Shown here: positions 53,600 to 63,005 of the stretch, piece by piece | How positions within the stretch are numbered: position 1 is the stretch's first letter | Layout of the letters: the number at the start of each line of letters is the position of its first letter | Source of the DNA: Methylomonas methanica | GTDB lineage: Bacteria > Pseudomonadota > Gammaproteobacteria > Methylococcales > Methylomonadaceae | DNA length: 64,000 nucleotides | Reading direction: 5' to 3' | NCBI GenBank assembly: GCA_001644045.1 | Contig: LUUF01000079.1 | Span: 1 to 64,000, forward strand | Made by a program: the position numbers and the translations under genes | Notes under the pieces: model-generated | Databases searched by the model: none | Told to the model about the DNA's origin: nothing | Seen by the model: only the letters and a program-made list of their open reading frames with translations

Positions 53600-55849
53600 A
53601 TGACTTTAGATCAATCGACTAATCAGCAACAGGAAGTACGCCTTTCCATACTCGGCATGCGTTGCGCCGGTTGTGTCAGCGCGGTGGAAACCGCCTTGCA
53701 ATCGGTGCCGGGGGTTGAGGCCGTAGTCGTCAATTTTGCCGATCATTCCGCGACTGTCGGCGGCAATCCGGACCATCAAGCCATGAAGCAGGCGTTGAAA
53801 TCAGCCGGCTACGATGCGGCGGTGATGGAAGGTCTGGAAGACCCGAGCGAAGAGGAAAGACAGGAAGAAGAGCGCTATCGCGATTTGCTGTGCAAGGCGG
53901 GCGTGGCGGGCGCATTGGGTCTGCCCTTGATGCTGGGCGCGCATCTGGACTTGTTTCCGGTGATGGGCAGTGCCGCCGGCACGGTGTTTTGGTCCGAGGT
54001 GGCTTTGCTGACGCTGGCTGTGATGTTTTATTCCGGCGGGCATTTTTTTCATAGCGCGCTTAAATTGCTGTTGGTCAAGCAAGCCAATATGGATACGCTG
54101 ATCGCGCTGGGTACCGGCTCGGCGTGGTTGTATTCCTGTATCGTTATCGATTATTCCAGCCAGCTGCCTTCGCTGTCCGCGCATGCTTACTTCGAGGCCT
54201 CGGCGGTGATTTTGGCGTTCATCAATCTGGGTAGTGCGCTGGAAACGCGCGCACGAGGTAAGACCTCGGCGGCGATACGCGCGCTGATCGGTTTACAACC
54301 CCGCACCGCTCGCGTGGTGCGTGAAGGTCAGGAGATCGACATCCCTATCGAGCAAGTCGGCCTGGGCGAAACCTTGCGGGTCAGACCCGGCGAAAAAATC
54401 GCCGTGGACGGGGTGGTGTTGGAAGGTCACTCGACTATCGACGAATCCATGCTGACCGGCGAATCGATGCCAGTTGAAAAAGTGGAAGGCGCCAGCGTCG
54501 CCGCCGGCACCATCAATCAGCAAGGCAGTTTTTTATTCAGCGCGACCCGCATCGGTCGCGATACCGCGTTGGCGCAAATCATTCAAAGCGTGCGGCAAGC
54601 GCAGAACAGCAAGCCGGCCATCGCCAAACTGGCCGACAAGATTTCCGCGGTATTTGTGCCGGCGGTGGTGATTATCTCGGTGCTGACTTTTTTAATTTGG
54701 CTAAGCATCGGCCCCGACCCGGCCATGGGTTATGCGTTTGTCACATCGATGACGGTGTTGGTAATCGCTTGCCCGTGCGCACTGGGTTTGGCGACGCCGA
54801 TTTCGGTGATGGTCGCGGTCGGCCGCGCCGCGCAAATGGGTATATTGATACGCAAGGGCGAAGCCTTGCAAAGCGCCGGCAAGCTGACTTGTCTGATTTT
54901 GGATAAGACCGGCACGGTAACCGCCGGTAAGCCCAGTCTGGCTGAAGTGATCGCTTTTGGCGATTACGACGAAGCCCGGGTGTTGCAGTATGCCGCCAGT
55001 CTGGAATCGGGTTCCGAACATCCCTTGGCTGCGGCGATACTGACTGCAGCCGAGCAAAAACAGTTAACGCTGGATAAGGTCAGAAAATTCCAGGCGGTGG
55101 CCGGTCACGGTATCGTCGGCCGCATTGCGGATCGGCAATGCCTGTTCGGCAATGCCGCGTTGTTGGCGGAACATGGCATCGACGATAGTAATCATCGCGA
55201 TAAAATGGCCGAATTGGCGGCAAAAGGCCAAACGCCGATGTTTTTGGCGGTGGAAAACGCGGTGGTTGGCATTGTCTCGGTGGCCGACCCGATTAAACCC
55301 GATTCTGCAGCGGCGGTACAGCAATTACGGCAGCGCGGTATCCGGGTGCTGATGGTGACCGGCGACAACGACATTACGGCCCGAGCCATTGCCGCGCAGG
55401 CCGGTATATCCGAAGTCCGTGCGCAAGTGTTGCCGCAAGATAAAGCCGCCGTGGTAAAAGCCTTACAACAGCAAGGCGAAATTGTCGGTATGGTCGGCGA
55501 CGGCATCAACGACGCGCCGGCCCTGGCGCAAGCCGATGTCGGTTTTGCGATAGGCACCGGTACCGATGTGGCCATCGAAAGCGCCGACATCGTATTGTTG
55601 CAAGGATCGTTATTGAAAGTCTCCGAGGCGATGGCGCTTTCGACATTGACGGTCGCCAATATCAAGCAAAACCTGTTGGGTGCGTTTTTCTACAACACTA
55701 TCGGTATTCCGGTTGCGGCCGGTTTGCTGTATCCGATGTTTGGACTATTGCTGAATCCGATGATTGCGGGTGCGGCGATGGCCATGTCGTCCGTAACGGT
55801 AGTCAGCAACGCCAACCGTTTGCGCTGGATTAAACTGGATATCGGATAG
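53600..55849 (+). CDS. copA: Copper-translocating P-type ATPase
   Basis: A 749-residue P1B-type ATPase exporting Cu(I) from the cytosol. It has one N-terminal metal domain ([12 protein letters not shown]), eight membrane helices, TGES in the actuator domain, the transmembrane copper site CPC ([12 protein letters not shown]), phosphorylation site DKTGT, the SEHPLA loop, TGDND and [10 protein letters not shown]. All catalytic residues are intact. Cotranscribed with the chaperone gene. In a copper-dependent methanotroph it probably balances the high copper uptake needed for particulate methane monooxygenase (inference). Confidence 0.95.
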   Translation: MTLDQSTNQQQEVRLSILGMRCAGCVSAVETALQSVPGVEAVVVNFADHSATVGGNPDHQAMKQALKSAGYDAAVMEGLEDPSEEERQEEERYRDLLCKAGVAGALGLPLMLGAHLDLFPVMGSAAGTVFWSEVALLTLAVMFYSGGHFFHSALKLLLVKQANMDTLIALGTGSAWLYSCIVIDYSSQLPSLSAHAYFEASAVILAFINLGSALETRARGKTSAAIRALIGLQPRTARVVREGQEIDIPIEQVGLGETLRVRPGEKIAVDGVVLEGHSTIDESMLTGESMPVEKVEGASVAAGTINQQGSFLFSATRIGRDTALAQIIQSVRQAQNSKPAIAKLADKISAVFVPAVVIISVLTFLIWLSIGPDPAMGYAFVTSMTVLVIACPCALGLATPISVMVAVGRAAQMGILIRKGEALQSAGKLTCLILDKTGTVTAGKPSLAEVIAFGDYDEARVLQYAASLESGSEHPLAAAILTAAEQKQLTLDKVRKFQAVAGHGIVGRIADRQCLFGNAALLAEHGIDDSNHRDKMAELAAKGQTPMFLAVENAVVGIVSVADPIKPDSAAAVQQLRQRGIRVLMVTGDNDITARAIAAQAGISEVRAQVLPQDKAAVVKALQQQGEIVGMVGDGINDAPALAQADVGFAIGTGTDVAIESADIVLLQGSLLKVSEAMALSTLTVANIKQNLLGAFFYNTIGIPVAAGLLYPMFGLLLNPMIAGAAMAMSSVTVVSNANRLRWIKLDIG

Positions 55850-55858
55850 GCGCGAGAA

Positions 55859-56416
55859 ATGAATAGCGTACCTAAATCCTCTGCGCAAACGTTCAGTGTC
55901 GCCGACTATCTGGGATGGCCGGACGACGAGCGCTGGGAGTTAATCGACGGCGTTCCTTACAATATGAGCCCGGCGCCGAGTATCAAACACCAAAATGTGG
56001 TGATAACTATTGCCGCGAAGTTAAAAACCGCGTTGAAAGGCAAGCCTTGCAAACCTTTCATAGCGCCAGTGGACGTAATTCTCTCCGAACACGACGTGGT
56101 GCAACCGGATTTGTTAGTGGTCTGCAATCCGGAGAAGATCGGCGAAAAAGCCATACACGGGGCGCCGGATTTGGTGGTAGAGGTCTTGTCTCCAAGTACT
56201 GCGCTGAAGGATATGCGCGAAAAGAAAGCGCTCTACGAACGGGCCGGGGTACAGGAATACGTGGTGATCGACCCGTTGGAAAATTATGTGCAACGTTTTT
56301 TTCTGGGCGATGACGGCCGCTATGCCAGTGCCGAAGTCTTCGGTACCGATGAAGATCTGCCCCTGTTGAGTTTGCCGGAGTTGATTCTGCCTTTGGCAGA
56401 GGTATTTGAGTTGTAA
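55859..56416 (+). CDS. Uma2 family endonuclease (DUF820)
   Basis: A 185-residue protein of the Uma2/DUF820 family with a PD-(D/E)XK nuclease fold. Markers are WELIDGVPYNMSPAPSIKHQ, VQPDLLVVC, PDLVVEVLSPSTALKDMREKKALYERAGVQEYVVIDP, giving the Asp, Glu and Lys of the active site. Members occur in large families in cyanobacteria and some other bacteria; their biological role is unclear. It starts nine bases after copA, likely by chance readthrough grouping. A 10-bp hairpin follows the stop. Confidence 0.88.
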   Translation: MNSVPKSSAQTFSVADYLGWPDDERWELIDGVPYNMSPAPSIKHQNVVITIAAKLKTALKGKPCKPFIAPVDVILSEHDVVQPDLLVVCNPEKIGEKAIHGAPDLVVEVLSPSTALKDMREKKALYERAGVQEYVVIDPLENYVQRFFLGDDGRYASAEVFGTDEDLPLLSLPELILPLAEVFEL

Positions 56417-56421
56417 CAATA

Positions 56422-56453
56422 CGCTATTCGCATCGGTGTCGACGCGAATAGCG
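56422..56453. repeat. 10-bp hairpin between convergent genes
   Basis: CGCTATTCGC (56422-56431) is perfectly complementary to GCGAATAGCG (56444-56453), 12-base loop, no T-run. It sits between the convergent Uma2 and chemoreceptor genes and may act as a transcript end or barrier. Confidence 0.6.
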
Positions 56454-56463
56454 GCCTTGAAGT

Positions 56464-58080
56464 TTACAGTTTGAATTGCGAAATCGTGGCGTGTAAATTA
56501 CCGGCGATTTTTTGCAAATGGTGTGCTTCTTGCGCGGTTTGTTCGGCGTCCATCGTATTGTTGATGGTGACTTCATTAATCGAGTTGATGTTCTGATTAA
56601 TGTGCTCGACCACGACTTTTTGTTCTTTCACCGCATTGGAAATATGCGTATTCATGTCCGAAATTTGTGCCACCATGTTCGAGATGTTATCCAGCAACTC
56701 GCCGGTGCTTTCGATGACTTCAACGGTCTCCTTAGCTTGATTCTGACTTACTGACATGGCTTTTACCGCTTCCCGCGAGCCTTGTTGCAAGCGCTCAATC
56801 ATCGCCTGAATTTCATGCGTGGAATCCTGGGTCCGGCTAGCCAGCGTGCGCACCTCGTCCGCCACTACCGCAAAGCCGCGGCCTTGTTCGCCTGCTCTGG
56901 CCGCCTCTATCGCAGCGTTTAACGCCAATAGATTGGTTTGATCGGCGATGCTCTGAATCACATCCAACACCGAGCTGACATTCACGCAATTTTGTTCGAC
57001 ATTGCCGATTACCGTGCTGGCCCTGTCGATATTGTTCGATAGCGCATGAATCGATTGCACCGTGTTGGTCACCACCGCCTTGCCGTTGTTGGCCGCTATG
57101 CTGCTCTTCTGCGCGGTCTGCGCGGCGTTGGCGGTGTTGTTTGATACTTCGGTGACGGTGGCCGAAAGTTCCGTTACCGTCGCCGCGACCTGATCGGTAC
57201 CCATCTGTTGTTTCAGAATGTCCTGCTGCACTCGTTCGGACATTTGGCTCAGGCGATTCGAGGCGGTGTTTAACTGCTGCGACTCCATCGCCACTTCTCG
57301 CATCAAACTGTGTAACACGCTGAGAAAATCGTTGAACTTGGTGACGATGACGCCGATTTCGTCGTTGCCTTCGTGCGGAATACGCCTGGTCAAATCGCCG
57401 CCGCCTTGTTTTAGCAGCTGTAACGATTTTTTCAAGGCGGTCAATGGCGGCTCTATTTTGAAATAGAGCATGCTCAAACAGGCCATCACAAACAGCAATA
57501 ATACGATAGAAAAAGCGATTCGAGATGCGCTGTAATCGTTTAAAGACGAAGTTAATTGTTGCTTGGCGAGAGCCAGCTCCCGGTCAAGTTGCTCGGTAAT
57601 CCTGTTTAATTCGCCGGTTAGGCTGGCGGCCGTATCGTCAAGACCGGAGCCGGGCGCTTTCATGGTGACGGTGCCTGCTTCGGTGCCCAATTTAATGTAA
57701 TCCCAGCCCATTTTTACGCCGGCATCGTGCATTGCTTGAATTTGCCGTTTTATGGCGTCGATTTGAGATTGCAGTTCCGGGTGAGATTGTGCTGCTTTGT
57801 CGAGATTTAAAAATGCGGCGTTCAAGTTTTCTTTCGCTTCGGCAAATCCCCCATCATCGTGAGTGGCGCCGACGTCGGTAAGAAATTGCTGAATTTGCAC
57901 CACATGAAAACGCACATGAGACAAATAGTCGGAGGTGTTTTGTTTCCGAGTAGCTTCCTGGAGGTTTTCGTCTATGGATTGAAAGGCGTGCCATAGCGAG
58001 AAGACAAATAGCAGGTTGGCGAATGCCAAGGCTGACGCAATTAAGATCAGCGCCGATTTGATCGAGGTGTTTTTAAACAT
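56464..58080 (-). CDS. Methyl-accepting chemotaxis protein
   Basis: A 538-residue chemoreceptor. First membrane helix ([22 protein letters not shown], about 9-30), a helical periplasmic domain (about 31-185) rich in coiled-coil pattern, second membrane helix ([20 protein letters not shown]), HAMP domain (about 210-265), and the cytoplasmic signalling rod with the conserved hairpin tip [35 protein letters not shown]. No C-terminal CheR pentapeptide is present. It is the last gene of a four-gene minus-strand operon with a porin, a tetraheme cytochrome and a HAMP membrane protein. Confidence 0.93.
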   Translation of the reverse strand: MFKNTSIKSALILIASALAFANLLFVFSLWHAFQSIDENLQEATRKQNTSDYLSHVRFHVVQIQQFLTDVGATHDDGGFAEAKENLNAAFLNLDKAAQSHPELQSQIDAIKRQIQAMHDAGVKMGWDYIKLGTEAGTVTMKAPGSGLDDTAASLTGELNRITEQLDRELALAKQQLTSSLNDYSASRIAFSIVLLLFVMACLSMLYFKIEPPLTALKKSLQLLKQGGGDLTRRIPHEGNDEIGVIVTKFNDFLSVLHSLMREVAMESQQLNTASNRLSQMSERVQQDILKQQMGTDQVAATVTELSATVTEVSNNTANAAQTAQKSSIAANNGKAVVTNTVQSIHALSNNIDRASTVIGNVEQNCVNVSSVLDVIQSIADQTNLLALNAAIEAARAGEQGRGFAVVADEVRTLASRTQDSTHEIQAMIERLQQGSREAVKAMSVSQNQAKETVEVIESTGELLDNISNMVAQISDMNTHISNAVKEQKVVVEHINQNINSINEVTINNTMDAEQTAQEAHHLQKIAGNLHATISQFKL

Positions 58081-58095
58081 AGGGTTTGATAATAA

Positions 58096-58677
58096 TTATT
58101 TTTCTAGTTTTTCTAAATCAGTTACCAAGGCAGCCATTGAAGCGACAGCATGGTGTTGGGCTTCCGATAGCGCGTCGCCGCTATTTAAGGCATAGAGGCC
58201 GATTTGCCTGTTGAGTTCGGCAAGTAAACGCGCACGATGGTCCCGGCGGCTGCGCAGCTTGGCAACCATGTTCGAGAACGACAGCGCCAAATCTTGCAAC
58301 TGATCGTTTTCTCGTAGGTGAGTTACTGTATCGAGCTTGCCGTCGCCGACTTCCTGGCATAAGGTCTCGAAGCGGTATAAAGGGCCGGCAATTTTATGCG
58401 AGGCGTAGAGAACGGTGCTCACCGCAATCCCGCCGGCAACCAAAATGGCCACCAAGTTACCGATTAAAATCGATATGCCAAGCCGTTCCGCGGCGTTGAC
58501 GATATTGGCATGTGCCGATTGCGACTGCGCTTGCAGATCGCCGCCGGTCATCCAATAAATCAGCGCCGCCGAACATAATCCGGCGAGTAATATCAGCGCG
58601 AAAGCGCCGAGAATGAAGCGACCTTGAAAGTCCTTTTTGATAAAAATTTGGCGACGTTTGGTAACGGTATTGTTCAT
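58096..58677 (-). CDS. HAMP-domain membrane protein without output domain
   Basis: A 193-residue protein with two membrane helices (FILGAFALILLAGLCSAALIYW and ISILIGNLVAILVAGGIAVSTVLY), a short periplasmic loop between them, a HAMP-type linker (SHKIAGPLYRFETLCQEVGDGKLD) and a helical C-terminus with QLQDLALSFSNMVAKLRSRRDHRA, but no kinase, cyclase or receptor module. It is like the membrane part of a receptor on its own. Fifteen bases before the chemoreceptor gene and eleven after the cytochrome gene, in the same operon, so it may interact with one of them. Confidence 0.78.
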   Translation of the reverse strand: MNNTVTKRRQIFIKKDFQGRFILGAFALILLAGLCSAALIYWMTGGDLQAQSQSAHANIVNAAERLGISILIGNLVAILVAGGIAVSTVLYASHKIAGPLYRFETLCQEVGDGKLDTVTHLRENDQLQDLALSFSNMVAKLRSRRDHRARLLAELNRQIGLYALNSGDALSEAQHHAVASMAALVTDLEKLEK

Positions 58678-58688
58678 TTGCAGGAACC

Positions 58689-59195
58689 TTAGTTGACGTT
58701 ATGACAAGTTAAACAGAGCTCGCCGTCGCTATTGTTTCGGCGGAGTAAGAAGCTTTTTTTCAGCCTTTCGGCATTCATCAGTTTATCCATGAAGCTGTGG
58801 CTCGCTTGCGGGCGCTCACTGTCCAGTTTGCCGTGGGTGTAGTGGCAGGTCAGACAGGTGATGTCGTTTTCCTCGTTCAACGGCAGGTCGGCCGGCACGG
58901 GGAAGTCGATATTCAAGCCAACTTTATGGCCTTGGTTGGGATTATGGCACGAAGAGCACATCGCCACGCCGTCCTTGCTGAACGTGGTTTGATCGGCTGT
59001 TATATTTTTGCTGTGCAAAATCCCCTCGTCTTTTAGTTCCGGCGTCGCAGTGTGGCAATTGGTACACCCGATTTGCGACGATTGTTTGGAAATGAGATGC
59101 GGATTTTCGTCTGCGGTATGCGCGCCGCTGACGAACAACAGCAAAAGTACGCCGGTGCCGCCGGCCAGTAGGCATTTATATAGGAACTTGTTCAT
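58689..59195 (-). CDS. Periplasmic tetraheme cytochrome c
   Basis: A 168-residue exported cytochrome. Signal peptide LYKCLLAGGTGVLLLLFVSGAHTA (cleaved near 28), then four heme sites CTNCH, CSSCH, CLTCH and CLTCH, with further His residues (ILHSK, NQGHK, HYTHGK, ASHSF) placed to act as second ligands, as in the doubled-CXXCH cytochrome group. Two bases lie between the porin stop and this gene, and HAMP and chemoreceptor genes follow, so electron flow and signalling seem linked in one operon. Electron donor and acceptor unknown. Confidence 0.9.
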   Translation of the reverse strand: MNKFLYKCLLAGGTGVLLLLFVSGAHTADENPHLISKQSSQIGCTNCHTATPELKDEGILHSKNITADQTTFSKDGVAMCSSCHNPNQGHKVGLNIDFPVPADLPLNEENDITCLTCHYTHGKLDSERPQASHSFMDKLMNAERLKKSFLLRRNNSDGELCLTCHNVN

Positions 59196-59197
59196 GG

Positions 59198-60664
59198 TTA
59201 GAAAGACATCACGATTTGGGCTATGCCCAGTTTTCTGTCGAAATAACGCTCGGCCGTTTCCGTGCCCAGCGAATCGTTGTATTCAAATTTGACCCGTAAA
59301 TGATCGCTGAATTTGTAGTTAAAGCCCATGCTAAGCATGGAGATGTCGTTGATCGCCACGGTGCTGCCGTCGAAATCCAGCCCCAAGTTTTGTGAAGGTT
59401 CCCAGCGGCTATAGCGAGCGAACGCTACTATCGGCTGTTTGATCAGGCTTTCCAAATCCAGTGTCAGGGTGGAGTGATAGCCTAACTGATGGCCCTTGCC
59501 GAAAGGGCTGTTGTTTGGATCGGGGATTATGATCGGTAATGGGTTGCCATCCGCGTCTTGTTCCAAAAATACCTGTTGATGCGCATTTAGCAGCATAAAT
59601 TCGTTTTGTATGCGCCACATCCCGTAGCCAATACTTAAGTCTGCGCCGTAGACAGTGTTGCGGATCCGGTTTTCGCCATCGAATTCGCTAAGATGAGAAA
59701 CGCCGATTTCGATGCCTTCCGGATTGGCATTGTGGATTTTATAAGTGTTTTGGCCCAAAGCCAGACCCACTCGGCCGCCCACGGTGTGGCCATCGTTAGC
59801 ATAGAGCGCGTCGGTCCAGAATACCGAGTAATTGAACATATCCCAGGCTCCGTAAGAACGAATACCGTCTGCGTTGTAGCCGCCCATTTGCATTCTTGAT
59901 GTGGTCAACGGTGCGGTGACTGTAATCCGGTCCTTGTTGGCGAAGTTTTGGTAATCGTTACCGAAAGGTAAGTCGAAGCGGCCAGCCTGGATATGTAGGC
60001 CTTTGTTATTAAAAATGCGGCCACGCGGCGGGATGCGGTCGTTAAACAAGTGGTAGTCGACCAGTGCGACGGCGATGCCGGCCATCGTGCTGCCGCCGCT
60101 CAACGCACCGGGGCCGCTGTTGCCGCAAAATACCGCTCCCGGCGCGCCGTAATCGGCGTTGGATGAATTGCCGCATAAGACCAAGGCGGAGCTGGCGCCG
60201 AAATGATCGTCATGCACGTAGTCCAGATCCAGCTCAACCGAGCCGACGCTGAACGTTTGGTCGGTGGAGTTGCCGGTTTTGGCGTTGATGTCGAAAAAGC
60301 CGCTCATTTCCAGGCCGTTGGCTTCCGCGGCCTCTTTTAGCGCGGCGATTTTTTTATCCAGAGCTTGCAGTTTGGTATCCATTGTCGGCTCAGGCTTACC
60401 TGCGGCAGCCGTTTTTACCGGTGCCGGTGTTGGTGCGCCTGTGGGGGCTGCCGTTTGGTTTGGTGCCACCGCGACGGCATTGCTTCGTTCCTGTTCCAGC
60501 TGTTTGATGCGGGCTTCCAGTTGTTCAATTTTTTGGTCTTTCTCCTTCAGTACGCCTTGCACAATCTGGCGAATATGCTCGTCTTCCGCAGCCGTTGCAT
60601 AGCTGTCGGTGTGGGCTGCCAGGCTAAGCAGGGCGATAGCTAGTAGCTGGTTTCTAGGTTGCAT
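59198..60664 (-). CDS. LbtU family outer-membrane porin
   Basis: A 488-residue outer-membrane protein. Signal peptide (NQLLAIALLSLAAHTDSYA), a coiled-coil segment (EDEHIRQIVQGVLKEKDQKIEQLEARIKQL, about 25-60), a Pro/Ala/Thr linker (about 65-90), a second short coil, and a long beta-barrel region (MSGFFDINAKTG, VELDLDYVHDDHFGAS, FNYKFSDHLRVKFEYNDSL) ending in a Phe (VMSF), the outer-membrane insertion signal. The plan equals the Legionella LbtU siderophore porin. The start at 60664 is chosen for the signal peptide. First gene of a four-gene operon with a tetraheme cytochrome, so iron or another redox-active substrate is likely. Confidence 0.85.
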   Translation of the reverse strand: MQPRNQLLAIALLSLAAHTDSYATAAEDEHIRQIVQGVLKEKDQKIEQLEARIKQLEQERSNAVAVAPNQTAAPTGAPTPAPVKTAAAGKPEPTMDTKLQALDKKIAALKEAAEANGLEMSGFFDINAKTGNSTDQTFSVGSVELDLDYVHDDHFGASSALVLCGNSSNADYGAPGAVFCGNSGPGALSGGSTMAGIAVALVDYHLFNDRIPPRGRIFNNKGLHIQAGRFDLPFGNDYQNFANKDRITVTAPLTTSRMQMGGYNADGIRSYGAWDMFNYSVFWTDALYANDGHTVGGRVGLALGQNTYKIHNANPEGIEIGVSHLSEFDGENRIRNTVYGADLSIGYGMWRIQNEFMLLNAHQQVFLEQDADGNPLPIIIPDPNNSPFGKGHQLGYHSTLTLDLESLIKQPIVAFARYSRWEPSQNLGLDFDGSTVAINDISMLSMGFNYKFSDHLRVKFEYNDSLGTETAERYFDRKLGIAQIVMSF

Positions 60665-60902
60665 GTCAGTCTCGTGGTGTAAGCTTGGGACTACGTCCGG
60701 TTCGGAATCTGTGTAAGAAACCAAGACTAGTTACTTTTGTTGGCATTACAAGTTGGCGAATACTCCGTGGTAAATTCAGGAAACAGTTCGTGAATGATGG
60801 TGCGGCTTATTCAACAAAGAATCTAATGTTACAATGAACGGTTTTATGCCCGGCGCGCGTCTATCAAAGGCTGGGAAACCGCGAATCAAGCTTAGGTCGT
60901 TT

Positions 60903-61841
60903 ATGAGTAAATTGAAATGTGCCGTGATCGGTGCCGGATATTTGGGGAAATTTCATGCGGAAAAATACGCGTCGCTAAAAGATTGCGAATTAGTGGCAGT
61001 GGTTGACATCAATGCCGAGGCTGCCCAGCAAGTTGCGGAAAAACACGGCACTCGGGCGTTGACGGATTATCAGGAATTACTGGGCAAGGTCGATGCGGTC
61101 AGTATTGTGGTTCCTACCAGCTACCATCACAGCGTATCCAAGGATTTTTTGAACGCCGGCGCGCATGTGTTGGTGGAAAAGCCGATCACCGTCACCGTTG
61201 AAGAAGCGGACGAGCTGATAGCCATCGCGAAGGAAAAAAACGTGATTTTGCAGGTTGGGCATTTGGAACGCTTTAATCCTGCTGTGCGCGGTTTGGAGAA
61301 GATGGAAGACAAGCCCTTGTTTATCGAGTCGCACCGCTTGTCGCCGTTCAACCCGCGCGCCAACGATGTCAGCGTGGTGCTGGATTTAATGATTCACGAC
61401 ATCGACATCATCATGGCCCTGGTCGATTCGGAAGTGGAAAAAATCGATGCCAGCGGCACGGCGGTATTGACCCAGGGTACTGACATCGCCAATGCCCGCA
61501 TCACGTTTAAAAACGGTTGCGTGGCAAACGTCACCGCCAGCCGGATCAGTATGAAAATGGAACGCAAAATGCGCATGTTCCGCCCGTGTTCCTATATTTC
61601 CGTGGACTTTCAGAACCGGGTTTTGATTAAACATAGAACCGGCGAGAAGGAAATGTTCCCCGGTATCCCGGAAATTGTTACCGAGGAATCGGTATTCGAA
61701 AGCGGCGACGCCTTACTCGATGAAATCAAACATTTTGTCAATTGCATCAAGACCGGCGAAAATCCACTGGTCCCCGGCGAAGCGGGCCGCAAAGCCCTGG
61801 CTACCGCGATAGAAATCACCAAATTTTTAACCCATCGATAA
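60903..61841 (+). CDS. gnnA: UDP-GlcNAc 3-dehydrogenase GnnA
   Basis: A 312-residue Gfo/Idh/MocA oxidoreductase: Rossmann CAVIGAGYLGKFHAEKYASL, VLVEKPITV with the catalytic-pair Lys, GHLERFNPA, and the His pair LDLMIHDIDII. It oxidises the 3-OH of UDP-GlcNAc so that GnnB can transaminate it. Identity rests mainly on context: gnnB starts 12 bases after and lpxB follows, the same group that Acidithiobacillus uses to make UDP-GlcNAc3N for amide-linked lipid A. The start at 60903 gives the usual N-terminus; a longer frame from 60834 adds a basic stretch without support. Confidence 0.88.
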   Translation: MSKLKCAVIGAGYLGKFHAEKYASLKDCELVAVVDINAEAAQQVAEKHGTRALTDYQELLGKVDAVSIVVPTSYHHSVSKDFLNAGAHVLVEKPITVTVEEADELIAIAKEKNVILQVGHLERFNPAVRGLEKMEDKPLFIESHRLSPFNPRANDVSVVLDLMIHDIDIIMALVDSEVEKIDASGTAVLTQGTDIANARITFKNGCVANVTASRISMKMERKMRMFRPCSYISVDFQNRVLIKHRTGEKEMFPGIPEIVTEESVFESGDALLDEIKHFVNCIKTGENPLVPGEAGRKALATAIEITKFLTHR

Positions 61842-61853
61842 AGGGCTGTCACT

Positions 61854-62951
61854 ATGATCCCCATGGTCAATCTGCAGGCGCAGTATGCGGAAATTCAAGA
61901 TGAAATCGTCGGCGGTTTCACCGAAACCCTGAACAATTGCGCCTTTATCCTGGGGCCGAATGTGCAGGCTTTCGAAAAAGAAGCCGCCGCCTATCTGGGC
62001 GTCAAACATGCCATCGGTTGCGCGTCGGGCACGGATGCGCTGCATCTGGCCTTATTGGCCGAAGGCATCGGCGCCGGCGACGAGGTGATTACCAGTGCGT
62101 TTACCTTTATAGCCACCGCCGAAGCGATCAAATATGTCGGCGCCACACCGGTATTTGTCGATATTGATCCTGGCACTTTCAATATCACCCCGGAAAATAT
62201 CGAAAAAGCGATTACTGCCAAAACCAAGGCGGTGATGCCGGTACATTTATTCGGCCAACCAGTCGATTTGCCTGCCGTCAAGGCTATTTGCGACAAACAC
62301 GGTTTGAAACTGATAGAAGACTGCGCGCAATCGTTCGGCGCGACGGTTTACAACAAGCAAACCGGCAGTTTCGGCAACGCGGCCGGCTTCAGTTTTTTTC
62401 CCAGCAAGAATTTGGGTTGCTTCGGCGACGGCGGCTTGGTGACCACCGATTCCGACGAGACCGCCGCCAAGATCAAGCAATACCGCAATCACGGTTCGGA
62501 TGTGCGCTATTACCACGACGTGGTGGGTTACAACAGCCGCTTGGACGAGTTACAGGCCGTGGTGTTGCGCGCCAAATTAAAACGCATCGATCAATACAAC
62601 GCCGCTCGCCGCCATGCCGCGCATTTGTATTCGGAATTGATGGCCGATTTGCCGCTGACCACGCCGTATGAAGACGGCATCGGTGTGCATGTTTATCATC
62701 AATATACCTTGTTGTCGGACCGCCGTGACGAGGTGATGAAGGCGCTGCAAGACCAGCAAATCGGCTGTGCGGTTTATTATCCGGTGCCGCTGCATCAACA
62801 AAATGTCTTCAAGGAAGAGTGCGCTGGCGTGTCCTTGCCGGTTACCGAATCGGTGGCCGCGCGTTGTTTCTCGTTGCCGATTTGCTCCAATCTGAGTGAC
62901 GACACCGTTAAGCAAATCGTCGGCGTGATTCGCGGCGTTTTCCAAGCATAA
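61854..62951 (+). CDS. gnnB: UDP-3-keto-GlcNAc aminotransferase GnnB
   Basis: A 365-residue PLP enzyme of the DegT/DnrJ/EryC1/StrS family. Markers: MVNLQAQYAEIQDE at the start, GCASGTDALHLALLAEGIG, VMPVHLFGQPVDLPAV, EDCAQSFGA and the PLP lysine in FSFFPSKNLGCFGDGG, YNSRLDELQAVVLRAKL. It transaminates the product of GnnA, giving UDP-2-acetamido-3-amino-glucose. Lipid A made from it has amide-linked chains at positions 3 and 3', which are more stable. An REP-like element separates it from lpxB, 54 bases downstream. Confidence 0.92.
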   Translation: MIPMVNLQAQYAEIQDEIVGGFTETLNNCAFILGPNVQAFEKEAAAYLGVKHAIGCASGTDALHLALLAEGIGAGDEVITSAFTFIATAEAIKYVGATPVFVDIDPGTFNITPENIEKAITAKTKAVMPVHLFGQPVDLPAVKAICDKHGLKLIEDCAQSFGATVYNKQTGSFGNAAGFSFFPSKNLGCFGDGGLVTTDSDETAAKIKQYRNHGSDVRYYHDVVGYNSRLDELQAVVLRAKLKRIDQYNAARRHAAHLYSELMADLPLTTPYEDGIGVHVYHQYTLLSDRRDEVMKALQDQQIGCAVYYPVPLHQQNVFKEECAGVSLPVTESVAARCFSLPICSNLSDDTVKQIVGVIRGVFQA

Positions 62952-62962
62952 TTCTAAAAATG

Positions 62963-62994
62963 TAGGGTGGGCTAAGCCATCGCGCAGCCCATCA
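62963..62994. repeat. REP-like palindrome between gnnB and lpxB
   Basis: GTAGGGTGGGCT...AGCCCA: TGGGCT (62968-62973) pairs with AGCCCA (62986-62991), with a TAGGG lead. This GTAGGGTGGGCTAAG type recurs in many bacterial genomes as an interspersed repeat and shares its GTAGG lead and palindromic form with the pair at 34.6-34.7 kb. Confidence 0.55.
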
Positions 62995-63005
62995 ACAATT
63001 CTCAA

